Notes: generated from the sequence alone by a model not told the origin. A stretch of 37,292 nt of DNA from an uncultured Prevotella sp. (GCA_937916405.1 CALFUF010000166.1:1-37292); one strand, 5' to 3'; shown: positions 8,719-16,769, counted from the stretch's first letter. Numbers and translations are program-made.

Positions 8719-10866
8719 TTATTCTAAACTCAAAATACACTCACTACCCTGTGTGATAGACTTCCCTGCTGCATAACTTTGACTCTTTACCTTTCCTCTG
8801 CCATGCAGTTTGACTTTTAATCCTAAGCTCTCTAACAGATAGACAGCATCTTTAGCTCCCATGCCAATGACATTGGGAGTGACGTTCTTGTCGACTTGGA
8901 GTTGCTGGAGAGCGACCTGACTGGACTGACGCTCGGCTCTACCCCATATGGGGTTTCCATTAGCATAAGAACCTCCCCAACTCTTGTTGGTCTTGATGCC
9001 TAAATGATTTAAGACATAGTTGGCATCCATGATATTGCCATTCTTGACATCCGGGATGACGATGGAGGTAGTATCGTGAGCGTCTTGAACTTTTAATTTC
9101 AAGTTGCGAGCCATGACACCCTCCGAGATATGGTGAAATACGACACCGCTCATGCCACCACCAGATGCTGGTAAACCAGATTTCTTGAGACAGACAATAC
9201 AGGTATAGCGAGGATTGTCTGCGGGGAAATATCCTGCGAATGACAACCAGTATTTCACAATACCTGTTTTATATCCGCCACCTTCAGCAATCTGTGCGGT
9301 ACCAGTCTTTCCCGCCACCTTGAACATTCGTGAACCAGCCTTTCTTCCAAGCCCTTGGCTTACTACATGTTCCAGAATAGTCTGCATCGTCTTGATCGTC
9401 TGCGGTTTGGCGATTCTTCGTTCCATGACTTTCTCTGGTGGGAACTCAGCTACTACTTTCCCATCTTTCATAACGCTCTTGACGAAACGAGGTCTCATCA
9501 TGATACCGTCATTGGCAATAGCATTATAGAAGGTTACCGTTGAAATCGGCGGAATTTGTGTCTCATAACCAATGGACATCCAAGGAAGAGCGGTCTTACT
9601 CCAATTCGTCCAATGTCCGTATTTGTCTTTTTCCGGCATGCGGATATGAGGACGTGCATATCCCTTGATGGGGAGTTTAAGGTCTGCAGCAAATCCTGTC
9701 CGGTAGATACCTTCAATATACTTCTCAGGCTTGTTTCCATATTTCTCGTCGATGATGCGACTAACGCCAATATTGGAACTGACTTCTAGAATGCGTGGCA
9801 AGGAAATAGTGCCGTAACCGCCACGTCGCCAGTTGTGGTCTTTCATGTCTCTGCCATGCATATTCTTAATACCGCATCCTGTGTCTACGTGATAAGTGGT
9901 GTCTACGACTCCATCGTCAAGTGCTACTAAAATAGAAGCGGTCTTAAATACTGAGCCAGGCTCACGGAGGTCTGCTACAGCATTATTCTTGACCTCGCGG
10001 AACTCTCCGTCTGGACAACGTGTCATGTTGACGATTGCCTTGATGTCTCCTGTCTCCACTTCCATGAGAATGGCGACACCAAGGTCTCCCCCGATGAGTT
10101 CCAGTTCCTCAATGACAGCACGCTCGGCAAGGTCCTGCATGTTAACATCTATCGTCGTCACGATGTCACAGCCGTCGATAGGCATGGTGACGGGGATATT
10201 CATATACTTATTGAGAATCTTACGGCGGTTGGTGAGTCCAGGGGTGCCTCGCAGGGTGGAGTCGAAGGCGAGTTCCAGTCCAAGACGGGCACTGTCTTTG
10301 GCACCATACGTAGAGCCAATGGTACGCTCAGCCAGAGAGCCGAAAGGACGACGGCGGGCATTGAATTCCTCCTCATGGAAACCGCTCTTGTATTTGGGGA
10401 GACGGAAGAGAGGAAGTTGCTTGACCTCTGTATAGGTATTGTAGTCAATGCGACGTGGCCAGATAGGCCAGTGCTGTGACATCCTCTCATGTCCTTCTTC
10501 TAAGTGTTTCTTGAATTCCTCTGCGGTCTTTTGTGGGAAGATATTATGAAGTCCCATGCAGATAGAATCTACTTTTTCTTGCCAGATAGAGTCTTTCTCT
10601 TCACCACCTGCCTTGAAGTCCATGAATATCTTATACTCTGGTATGGAGCTTGCCATGATCTGTCCGTCGCTGCTGAGGATATTTCCGCGTTTAGGTTTCA
10701 CGCTGACACTATCACGCTTCAGACGGTCTGCGACATCAGTCCAGTATTGCTTTTTTGCCGTCATGATATAGAAGGCTTTGCCGATGACGGCAAGACCAAC
10801 AATGGTGAGCACTACGGCTATAGCCATGTAGCGCGGCATTACTTTATCATTGTCGAATTTACTCAT
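8719..10866 (-). CDS. ftsI: Class B penicillin-binding protein FtsI/PBP3 with C-terminal PASTA repeats
   Basis: A 715-aa septal transpeptidase. One N-terminal membrane anchor lies at about residues 13-35, then the class B dimerisation domain with the RGNILSSDG and RTIGSTYG boxes. The transpeptidase domain has the active-site SVFK (Ser about 305), SSN (about 363-365) and KTGT (about 520-523). The last 110 residues contain two PASTA-like segments (from IPDVKNGN and from TPNVIGMG), as is usual for Bacteroidota FtsI. It cross-links stem peptides at the septum with FtsW as partner and is the probable beta-lactam target of this cluster. It lies 9 bp downstream of ftsL. Confidence 0.95.
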   Translation of the reverse strand: MSKFDNDKVMPRYMAIAVVLTIVGLAVIGKAFYIMTAKKQYWTDVADRLKRDSVSVKPKRGNILSSDGQIMASSIPEYKIFMDFKAGGEEKDSIWQEKVDSICMGLHNIFPQKTAEEFKKHLEEGHERMSQHWPIWPRRIDYNTYTEVKQLPLFRLPKYKSGFHEEEFNARRRPFGSLAERTIGSTYGAKDSARLGLELAFDSTLRGTPGLTNRRKILNKYMNIPVTMPIDGCDIVTTIDVNMQDLAERAVIEELELIGGDLGVAILMEVETGDIKAIVNMTRCPDGEFREVKNNAVADLREPGSVFKTASILVALDDGVVDTTYHVDTGCGIKNMHGRDMKDHNWRRGGYGTISLPRILEVSSNIGVSRIIDEKYGNKPEKYIEGIYRTGFAADLKLPIKGYARPHIRMPEKDKYGHWTNWSKTALPWMSIGYETQIPPISTVTFYNAIANDGIMMRPRFVKSVMKDGKVVAEFPPEKVMERRIAKPQTIKTMQTILEHVVSQGLGRKAGSRMFKVAGKTGTAQIAEGGGYKTGIVKYWLSFAGYFPADNPRYTCIVCLKKSGLPASGGGMSGVVFHHISEGVMARNLKLKVQDAHDTTSIVIPDVKNGNIMDANYVLNHLGIKTNKSWGGSYANGNPIWGRAERQSSQVALQQLQVDKNVTPNVIGMGAKDAVYLLESLGLKVKLHGRGKVKSQSYAAGKSITQGSECILSLE

Positions 10867-10875
10867 GACGTTCTT

Positions 10876-11358
10876 TTATTCTGGAATTTGTATGATATAA
10901 GGGGGCTGGTCGGCGATGTGCAGCAGCGAGTCCTTGTTTTGTTTCAATATGTCGAGCACATGACTCTCGCGGCATTTCTCAGTGAGCGTACTGGAGGCTG
11001 CAAGTGCCTTGTTTTTAGCGTCTTTCAGCTGTGTCTCCAACCTATCGATAGCTTGCATGTCTTGTTGGCATTGATAGCGGAAAGCAACATAAACAATGGT
11101 AAAAGCAACAATCAGTACAAACAGCCAGATTTGTGAGCGAACCATTTCTGCTGTAAGAATATCTCCACCAAGAATCGTACGGAGATTGACTTGTTGAGAA
11201 GGTCTTGGGTCTTCTTCGCTAGCCGTCTCCTTTATTTTCTTGATGGTCTCTTGCAACACTTTCTCACTATCGTCAGGTTCTTGTTGCCCAACATGTTCCT
11301 CGTCTTGTTCGATGAATTGTTTTTGGTTGCTGAGTTCTTGTGTTTCCTTTTCTTCCAT
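10876..11358 (-). CDS. ftsL: FtsL-like division protein
   Basis: A small bitopic protein occupying the ftsL position between rsmH and ftsI. The open frame extends to 11424 inside rsmH, but I chose the ATG at 11358 (MEEKETQEL). It lies 4 bp after the rsmH stop, the same spacing as murE-mraY, and removes a 62-bp overlap. This gives 160 aa: an acidic cytoplasmic region (1-75), one transmembrane helix (about 77-95, IWLFVLIVAFTIVYVAF) and a coiled-coil-like stretch (about 96-135). FtsL forms the FtsQ-L-B scaffold. Sequence similarity to classical FtsL is weak, so topology and context carry the call. The long N-terminal tail resembles the Bacteroidota form. Confidence 0.8.
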   Translation of the reverse strand: MEEKETQELSNQKQFIEQDEEHVGQQEPDDSEKVLQETIKKIKETASEEDPRPSQQVNLRTILGGDILTAEMVRSQIWLFVLIVAFTIVYVAFRYQCQQDMQAIDRLETQLKDAKNKALAASSTLTEKCRESHVLDILKQNKDSLLHIADQPPYIIQIPE

Positions 11359-11362
11359 GCCG

Positions 11363-12277
11363 TTATATTTTTTCAGCGATTCGGAGCTTGGCGCTCCTGC
11401 TGCGTGGGTTGTTTTGTAGTTCACTTTCTTGAGGAGTGATAACTTTGTTGTTCACGAGGCGGAAAGGACTGGATATACGTCCGAAAAAGTCTTGTTCGAT
11501 TTTTCCCTCTGCATTCCCTACCTTCATCATGTTTTTCACGATGCGGTCCTCCAAAGAATGATAGGTGATGACACTGAGTCGTCCTCCTTTTTTTAGTAAA
11601 AGACATGCGCTATTAAGCATATCACGCAAGGCGTCCATCTCGTGGTTGACCTCTATGCGTAGAGCTTGAAAAAGTCTGGCTAAATCTTTTTTCTCTTTCT
11701 CAGTACGCATTAATTTCTCTGTAGCGGCAATTAAATCACCTGTCGTCTCTATGCGCTTTTGTTGTCTGTATGTGTTGATGGCGTTGGCAATGCGGCGTGA
11801 GTTTTTCATCTCTCCATAGAGAAAGAATACGTCTGCTAACTTTGCCTCGTCATATTCGTTAACGACATCTGCAGCCGTTTTACCTGCTCTTTTGTTCATA
11901 CGCATGTCAAGAGGGGCATCAAAACGGAAAGAGAATCCTCTTGTTTCGTCATCGAAATGGTGAGAGGAAACTCCAAGATCAGCTAACAATCCGTCAACCT
12001 CCTCTATTTGATAATATTGCATCCAGTTGTGAAGGTATCTGAAATTGCTACGTACGAAAGTGAAACGCTTATCGTTAATGATATTGTTCTCTGCGTCAGC
12101 ATCTTGGTCAAAACTGTAGAGCCGCCCTTTTGACCCTAATCTAGATAGAATTTCCAGGCTATGTCCGCCTCCTCCGAAAGTAGCATCTACATAAATGCCT
12201 CCGGGCTTGATGGCAAGTCCGTCGATACTCTCTTGAAGGAGTACTGGTACGTGATATGTCTCTGCAGTCTTAATCAT
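11363..12277 (-). CDS. rsmH: 16S rRNA (cytosine-1402-N4)-methyltransferase RsmH (MraW)
   Basis: A 304-aa SAM-dependent methyltransferase that modifies C1402 in the ribosomal decoding centre. The N-terminal YHVPVLLQES and the SAM loop VDATFGGGGHS (about 30-40) are diagnostic. LADLGVSSHHFD, RGFSFRFDAPLDMRM and the C-terminal SYHSLEDRIVK are further RsmH hallmarks. It is the second gene of the dcw operon, 6 bp after mraZ, as in most bacteria. Length is normal. Confidence 0.97.
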   Translation of the reverse strand: MIKTAETYHVPVLLQESIDGLAIKPGGIYVDATFGGGGHSLEILSRLGSKGRLYSFDQDADAENNIINDKRFTFVRSNFRYLHNWMQYYQIEEVDGLLADLGVSSHHFDDETRGFSFRFDAPLDMRMNKRAGKTAADVVNEYDEAKLADVFFLYGEMKNSRRIANAINTYRQQKRIETTGDLIAATEKLMRTEKEKKDLARLFQALRIEVNHEMDALRDMLNSACLLLKKGGRLSVITYHSLEDRIVKNMMKVGNAEGKIEQDFFGRISSPFRLVNNKVITPQESELQNNPRSRSAKLRIAEKI

Positions 12278-12283
12278 TTTCTT

Positions 12284-12733
12284 TTATACTTCAACACCCA
12301 TAAGTTCTTCCAATGAGTTACTGAATTCCTCTGGTGTCATCTGCTGTTCTTCGGCTTTCTGGGCACCCCATATCTCAATGGTATCACCCATACCAACAAA
12401 TTTAATGTCTTGCTCTATGGCTGCCATACGCTGATACCGCTTAGGTATCAGAAAACGACCGTTCCCGTCGAGACTGATAATCTCCACTTCGCTAACGAAA
12501 TGACGGAACACCTGTTGGTGTTGTTTGTTCCATCTGTTCAAACGTTGCCTCATTGTGTCCATCTGCTCATTCCAAACGGATTCGGGATAAAGTACCAGAC
12601 ATGGTTGGAACACGTCTTTGCGAAGTACGAGTCCTTCTTCCCCACCAGCTTGCAATATCTTGCGGAAGGTGGCAGGGAGAAAGGCACGGCCTTTGGTGTC
12701 CATTTTTGCTTCAATATTACCTAAAAATCGCAT
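12284..12733 (-). CDS. mraZ: Transcriptional regulator MraZ
   Basis: A 149-aa protein with two SpoVT/AbrB-type MraZ half-domains. The first is around DTKGRAFLPATFR (about 12-24) and the second around DGNGRFLIPKRYQ (about 91-103). In other bacteria MraZ forms a ring-like oligomer that binds tandem TGGGN repeats upstream of its own operon and modulates dcw transcription. A matching repeat cluster is present 49-73 bp upstream of this start, which supports autoregulation. It is the first gene of the operon. Confidence 0.96.
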   Translation of the reverse strand: MRFLGNIEAKMDTKGRAFLPATFRKILQAGGEEGLVLRKDVFQPCLVLYPESVWNEQMDTMRQRLNRWNKQHQQVFRHFVSEVEIISLDGNGRFLIPKRYQRMAAIEQDIKFVGMGDTIEIWGAQKAEEQQMTPEEFSNSLEELMGVEV

Positions 12734-12764
12734 GCGTTCTTCTTTATAATTGTAATGTCGGTTG

Positions 12765-12772
12765 CAAAATTA
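12765..12772 (-). promoter_or_regulatory. mraZ/dcw operon promoter, -7 element
   Basis: The minus strand reads TAATTTTG, matching TAnnTTTG, 31 bases before the mraZ ATG. This implies a leader of about 25 nt. The expected -33 region falls inside the MraZ operator repeats rather than showing a clear TTTG box, so regulator binding would compete directly with the polymerase. Confidence 0.65.
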
Positions 12773-12781
12773 ATCATTTTC

Positions 12782-12806
12782 CTCCACAATTCCCCACAAT
12801 CCCCCA
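12782..12806 (-). promoter_or_regulatory. MraZ operator: three TGGRG units at 10-bp period
   Basis: The minus strand reads TGGGG at 12806-12802, TGGGG at 12796-12792 and TGGAG at 12786-12782. The spacers are exactly 5 bp and themselves similar (GATTG, AATTG). Three TGGGN-type repeats with 5-bp spacers upstream of mraZ are the known MraZ-box architecture. The cluster covers the -33 region of the predicted dcw promoter. Confidence 0.8.
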
Positions 12807-12890
12807 CTTTATTTTAGTGAATATTCCTTAAAAAACAACCAATATTTTATAAGTTACTGATATATAACATATTGTGAACTTATTCAAAAG

Positions 12891-12905
12891 TGGGGAGGGA
12901 TGGAG
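12891..12905 (+). promoter_or_regulatory. Possible second MraZ-like box facing the gls genes
   Basis: The plus strand reads AAAGTGGGG then, after 5 bp, TGGAG. The first unit shares AAAGTGGGG with the proximal repeat of the mraZ operator but faces the opposite direction. Only two units are present, one imperfect. It lies about 105 bp upstream of the predicted gls transcription start. It could be chance. Confidence 0.3.
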
Positions 12906-12996
12906 ATTGGCAAGAAGTTTTTAAGAGAAGTTCGATGTTATTTGACGAAGTTTGCACATTTTTTGTTAAAAGTGCATTTTTCTCAAACAAATTTGT

Positions 12997-13004
12997 TATT
13001 TTTG
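12997..13004 (+). promoter_or_regulatory. Promoter -7 element for the gls operon
   Basis: TATTTTTG matches TAnnTTTG and ends 27 bp before the ATG at 13032, giving a leader of roughly 22 nt. The upstream GTG (13023) and an out-of-frame ATG (13019) would lie very close to the transcription start, which favours the 13032 start. No good -33 TTTG is seen at the normal spacing. Confidence 0.55.
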
Positions 13005-13031
13005 CAAACTGTTAGTAGATGAGTGAGAGAA

Positions 13032-13859
13032 ATGGAACAAATCACAGAAAAGACGATTGACATCGATGAAATTCTGAGGAGTAAGATGGGACCCAAAGCC
13101 AAATGGATTCCTTCATTTCTTGTTTCGTGGCTCAAGCGTACTATCCATCAAGATAAGGTAAACGCTTTCCTTTGGGAGAGTCGTGATAAGACTGGTACTG
13201 AATGGTTGGAGGCTTGTGTGGAGTATCTTCAGATGACACTTAAAATTGAAGGTAAGGAAAATTTACCTGCCAAAAATGATGGACGTTTGTATACGTTTGT
13301 GTCGAACCACCCGTTAGGGGGAGAAGACGGTGTTGCTTTGGGCGCAGTTATCGGTCGTCACTATGACAGTCGTTTTCGTTATTTGGTGAATGACCTCCTC
13401 ATGAACCTCCCTGGACTAGCTCCACTATGTATTCCTATTAATAAGACGGGAAAACAGAGTCGTAACTTCCCTGCCATGGTGAAGGCGGGTTTTGAGAGTG
13501 ATAATCATATGCTGATGTATCCTGCTGGCATCTGCTCACGTAAACAGAGTGACGGTAGTATTCGAGATATACCTTGGTCTAAAACTTTTATCACCAAAAG
13601 TGTGGAGTATCAACGTGATGTTGTACCCATCCATTTTAGTGGACAGAATTCTAAGTTCTTCTATCGTTTAGCCAATTTCTCAGACAAATACCTTCCATTT
13701 AATTTAGCGATGCTTTATTTGGTGGATGAGATGTACAAAAATGTAGGAAAGACCTTTGAAGTCAAGATAGGGAAACCGATACCTTGGCAGACCTTCGATC
13801 ATAGTAAGACACCGTTGGAATGGGCAAAATTTGTGCAAGACAAAGTCTACGAACTCTAA
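13032..13859 (+). CDS. glsA: PlsC-like O-acyltransferase, probable glycine-lipid synthesis protein GlsA
   Basis: A 275-aa lysophospholipid-acyltransferase-family protein. The acceptor motif region reads VSNHPLGGEDG (His about 93, Asp about 99), slightly different from the classical HX4D spacing. A later CIPINKTGKQSRNF and MLMYPAGICSRK correspond to the acyl-acceptor and FPEGTRS-type blocks. It is followed after 15 bp by a GNAT/hemolysin-like acyltransferase. In Bacteroides thetaiotaomicron such a pair (glsB, N-acyltransferase; glsA, O-acyltransferase) makes glycine lipids, and fused homologues (OlsF) make ornithine lipids. By analogy this gene would add the second, ester-linked acyl chain. 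The head-group amino acid is inferred from phylum knowledge only. The in-frame GTG at 13023 is an alternative start. Confidence 0.8.
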   Translation: MEQITEKTIDIDEILRSKMGPKAKWIPSFLVSWLKRTIHQDKVNAFLWESRDKTGTEWLEACVEYLQMTLKIEGKENLPAKNDGRLYTFVSNHPLGGEDGVALGAVIGRHYDSRFRYLVNDLLMNLPGLAPLCIPINKTGKQSRNFPAMVKAGFESDNHMLMYPAGICSRKQSDGSIRDIPWSKTFITKSVEYQRDVVPIHFSGQNSKFFYRLANFSDKYLPFNLAMLYLVDEMYKNVGKTFEVKIGKPIPWQTFDHSKTPLEWAKFVQDKVYEL

Positions 13860-13874
13860 ACAACCAGAAATAAA

Positions 13875-14864
13875 ATGGAACAGGAAATCATCCAGCCGAT
13901 TAACAAAGAATTGCTCAAGAGCGAATTAACGTCAGACAAGCAGTTGCGTTTGACTAACAAGAGCAATAATGAGATTTATGTGGTAACAGCGCATAACGCT
14001 CCTAACGTATTAAGGGAGATAGGCCGCTTACGTGAGATAGTCTTTCGTGAGGCTGGTGGTGGTACTGGCAAAGAGTTGGATCTTGATGAGTTTGATCTTT
14101 GTGACAATTGTTATAAGCAGTTGATTGTATGGAATCCAGAAGCAGAAGAGATTATTGGTGGCTATCGGTATCTGTTAGGTACTGATTGGGATTATGATGA
14201 TAAAGGTCAGCCTATTCTTGCAACGAGCCATATGTTCCATTTCTCCGAGAAGTTCATCAAGGAATACGCACCTTATACTGCGGAGCTGGGACGTTCTTTT
14301 GTGTCTTTACCTTATCAATCCTCCCGCATGGGTGCAAAAAGTTTATTCGCCTTGGATAATCTTTGGGACGGCTTGGGTGCTATAACAGTTATTCGTCCTA
14401 ATGTTCGCTATTATTTTGGTAAGATGACGATGTATCCTTCTTATATCCGTAAAGGACGTGATATGATACTCTATTTCCTGAAGAAATATTTTAATGACAA
14501 AGAAAAGCTTATCATTCCGATGAAACCGCTTAAAATTGAAACTGATGAAGCCGAGCTGGAGAAACTTTTCTGTATGAATTCTTTTAAGGAAGATTATCGT
14601 ATTTTGAATAGGGAGATTCGTAGGTTGGGCTACAATATTCCTCCATTGGTGAATGCATATATGGGGCTCTCTCCCACAATGAAGCTTTTCGGCACAGCTA
14701 TTAATTACGGTTTTGGTGATGTGGAAGAAACGGGTATCTTAATAGCTATTGACGAGATATTCGAGGAAAAACGTAAACGGCATATTGATACTTTTATTGA
14801 TATGCATCGTGACGAGTTGGAGATCACCTCTGGAGCCAATAAAGTTATATATAAAGAGAAATAA
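13875..14864 (+). CDS. glsB: GNAT-fold N-acyltransferase, probable glycine-lipid synthesis protein GlsB
   Basis: A 329-aa protein of the hemolysin-like/OlsB acetyltransferase group. The characteristic blocks are REIGRLREIVFREAGGGTG, DEFDLCDNCYKQLIVW, IIGGYRYLLG and ELGRSFVSLPYQ. These resemble autoinducer-synthase-type GNAT enzymes that use acyl-ACP and an amino-acid acceptor. GlsB N-acylates glycine with a 3-hydroxy fatty acid, and the mono-acylated product is known as commendamide. It is the second gene of a two-gene operon with the PlsC-like enzyme, which would complete the di-acylated lipid. Acceptor specificity (glycine or ornithine) cannot be read from the sequence. Confidence 0.8.
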   Translation: MEQEIIQPINKELLKSELTSDKQLRLTNKSNNEIYVVTAHNAPNVLREIGRLREIVFREAGGGTGKELDLDEFDLCDNCYKQLIVWNPEAEEIIGGYRYLLGTDWDYDDKGQPILATSHMFHFSEKFIKEYAPYTAELGRSFVSLPYQSSRMGAKSLFALDNLWDGLGAITVIRPNVRYYFGKMTMYPSYIRKGRDMILYFLKKYFNDKEKLIIPMKPLKIETDEAELEKLFCMNSFKEDYRILNREIRRLGYNIPPLVNAYMGLSPTMKLFGTAINYGFGDVEETGILIAIDEIFEEKRKRHIDTFIDMHRDELEITSGANKVIYKEK

Positions 14865-14869
14865 AGACC

Positions 14870-14884
14870 GCCTATACGATAGGC
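14870..14884. terminator. Small hairpin at a convergent gene junction
   Basis: GCCTAT-ACG-ATAGGC forms a 6-bp stem with a 3-nt loop. It begins 6 bp after the glsB stop and overlaps the last codons of dgt on the other strand. There is no T-run, so it is at best a weak bidirectional terminator. Confidence 0.25.
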
Positions 14885-16212
14885 AGTGAAATGCCGTTCA
14901 TCTTTTGGTAGACATCCAGCGCATAAACGTCAGTCATTCCGGCAATATAGTCTATCATTGCCATGATACGGGTCTCTAAATCTTTTGCCTTTATGTCGTA
15001 CTGGCTGGATACGCGGTCAATTAGTTGCTTGGAGTAGAAGCGGTTGGGATGTATAACCGCCTCCGTCATCTGCTCCATCAAAGTCTCCATAATCTTGTAA
15101 CCAGAAAGTTCTACATCGAGCACGGGTCGACTCTGATAAATGCGCTCTACTGATAGTTTGGAGCATTCCTCATACGCTTTTGCTTGTAATTCGTTAATGT
15201 GACTGATGAGACTGCCAGTAAAGGAGCCGTTCAGAATATCTTCTTCGTGTTTGATAAAAGTATTTACACACTCACTTTCCAACTTGCCAATCACACAAGC
15301 ACGCATATAAACTACCATTTCGTTGGGGTCAAGCACACCTTCCTCGATAATTCTCCGTTGAATTCGTGCTTTTTCTTCCTCGTTGAAGAAGCTGAGCAAT
15401 AGCTTTTCGGTCTCCGCGTAGGAGAGAATTTTTAACTTATGGGCATCTTCCAAGTCCATAATCTCATAGCAGATGTCATCTGCTGCCTCTACTAAATATA
15501 CTAATGGATGGCGAACGTATCGAAGGGGTTCTCCGTCTTTGGAGAGACGAATAATTCCCATTTCATCGGCAATCCTCTGATAGAAATCCTGCTCAGAACA
15601 GAAGAAGCCGAACTTACCTTTCTTACTAGCTGTTGAAGATGCGAAAGGGTATTTGACGATGCTTGCCAGTGTGCTGTATGTCATCACAAAACCACCCGGA
15701 CGTCTGCCCTTAAACTGATGGGTAAGCAAGCGGAAAGCATTGGCATTACCCTCAAAATGAGTGATGTCATCCCAAAAGGCAGGACTTACCTCTTCTTTCA
15801 AAAAACTGCCAGGACCTTCGGTGAAGAATGTCTGTATCGCTTTCTCGCCACTATGACCGAAAGGGGGATTCCCTAAGTCGTGGGCAAGACATGCTGTACT
15901 GACAATCTGCCCGATTTGCTCAAACATGGTGTCTTTAAGTTCCGGGCGCTTCTCCTTAATGATACGATGAGCCACATCGTTTCCCAGAGACATACCTACA
16001 CTGGCGACTTCCAGAGAGTGGGTCAGACGGTTGTGTACGAAAATACTGCCAGGTAACGGGAATACCTGAGTCTTGTTTTGCAGTCGGCGGAAAGGTGCCG
16101 AGAAGATGAGTCGGTCATAGTCACGCTTGAACTCCGTACGGTCGTCATGTGGCTTCGAATGACGGAATTCTTGTCCTAATCGCTTGTTTGAAATGAGTTT
16201 ATTCCAGTCCAT
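14872..16212 (-). CDS. dgt: Deoxyguanosinetriphosphate triphosphohydrolase-like HD protein
   Basis: A cytoplasmic HD-domain enzyme that hydrolyses dGTP (or dNTPs) to the nucleoside and tripolyphosphate. Visible motifs are the N-terminal FRRLQNKTQVFPLPG block, HNRLTHSLEVA and CLAHDLGNPPFGHSGE, which carries the metal-binding HD pair. The frame opens upstream at 16230, but the first residues would lie in the promoter. The usual N-terminus MDWNKLISNKR starts at 16212 (446 aa), with a tandem ATG at 16215. It is divergent from dut. An HD phosphohydrolase with a different nucleotide preference remains possible. Confidence 0.88.
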   Translation of the reverse strand: MDWNKLISNKRLGQEFRHSKPHDDRTEFKRDYDRLIFSAPFRRLQNKTQVFPLPGSIFVHNRLTHSLEVASVGMSLGNDVAHRIIKEKRPELKDTMFEQIGQIVSTACLAHDLGNPPFGHSGEKAIQTFFTEGPGSFLKEEVSPAFWDDITHFEGNANAFRLLTHQFKGRRPGGFVMTYSTLASIVKYPFASSTASKKGKFGFFCSEQDFYQRIADEMGIIRLSKDGEPLRYVRHPLVYLVEAADDICYEIMDLEDAHKLKILSYAETEKLLLSFFNEEEKARIQRRIIEEGVLDPNEMVVYMRACVIGKLESECVNTFIKHEEDILNGSFTGSLISHINELQAKAYEECSKLSVERIYQSRPVLDVELSGYKIMETLMEQMTEAVIHPNRFYSKQLIDRVSSQYDIKAKDLETRIMAMIDYIAGMTDVYALDVYQKMNGISLPIV

Positions 16213-16219
16213 CATGGTG

Positions 16220-16227
16220 CAAAAATA
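16220..16227 (-). promoter_or_regulatory. dgt promoter -7 element abutting the start codon
   Basis: The minus strand reads TATTTTTG (TAnnTTTG). Only 4 bases separate it from the first ATG (16215) and 7 from the second (16212), so the transcript would begin at or within a few bases of the start codon. The -33 region is AT-rich, without an exact TTTG. Confidence 0.5.
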
Positions 16228-16290
16228 CAACTTTTTTATCTATAAAACCACTTTTTCCTTAAAAAGTATGGCTATTTGAAGAGAAATGAC

Positions 16291-16298
16291 TAATTTTG
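16291..16298 (+). promoter_or_regulatory. dut promoter -7 element
   Basis: TAATTTTG matches TAnnTTTG and ends 25 bp before the dut ATG, giving a leader of about 20 nt. It lies in a 111-bp divergent region shared with dgt. The nearest upstream TTTG (16275-16278) is too close to be a canonical -33. Confidence 0.55.
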
Positions 16299-16323
16299 CA
16301 CATTATTTAATGTACATTTCGAA

Positions 16324-16761
16324 ATGATTCAGATAAAAGTTGTAAACCGAGGGCATCAACAACTGCCCGCTTATGCTACACCGCAGAGTGCAGGTATGGA
16401 TCTCCGTGCGAATATTGAGGAGCCTATCACCCTTCATCCTATGGAAAGACGTCTGATACCTACGGGATTGCATATTGCCTTGCCAGAAGGATATGAAGCC
16501 CAAGTACGTCCCCGCAGTGGTCTTGCCCTCAAACATGGATTAACCGTATTGAACTCTCCTGGTACTATTGATGCAGACTATCGTGGCGAGGTGGGTGTCC
16601 TTCTGATTAATCTATCTCAGGAAGATTTTGTGATTAATGATGGCGAGCGTATTGCCCAGATGATTATTGCTAAGCACGAACAGGCAGATTTCGTTGTGGT
16701 GGAAGAACTGGACCAGACAGAACGTGGCGAAGGAGGTTATGGACATACTGGCGTAAAATAA
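16324..16761 (+). CDS. dut: Deoxyuridine 5'-triphosphate nucleotidohydrolase (dUTPase)
   Basis: A 145-aa trimeric dUTPase that hydrolyses dUTP to dUMP and pyrophosphate, keeping uracil out of DNA and feeding thymidylate synthesis. All five family motifs are visible: AGMDLRAN, RPRSGLALK, NSPGTIDADYRGE, GERIAQMII and the C-terminal ERGEGGYGHTG arm (family RGSGGFGSTG). It heads a run of four same-strand genes with short or no gaps (TPR, DUF4292, EnvC-like) and is divergent from dgt. Confidence 0.97.
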   Translation: MIQIKVVNRGHQQLPAYATPQSAGMDLRANIEEPITLHPMERRLIPTGLHIALPEGYEAQVRPRSGLALKHGLTVLNSPGTIDADYRGEVGVLLINLSQEDFVINDGERIAQMIIAKHEQADFVVVEELDQTERGEGGYGHTGVK

Positions 16762-16769
16762 AATATTCA

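Noticed and set aside
11359..11424. 66-bp N-terminal extension of ftsL overlapping rsmH
   Set aside because: The ATG 4 bp after the rsmH stop gives the same spacing seen at murE-mraY, and the extension encodes nothing FtsL-like.
13019..13031. ATG at 13019 or GTG at 13023 as start of the PlsC-like gene
   Set aside because: The ATG is out of frame and the GTG lies within about 15 bp of the predicted transcription start; ATG 13032 fits the promoter better.
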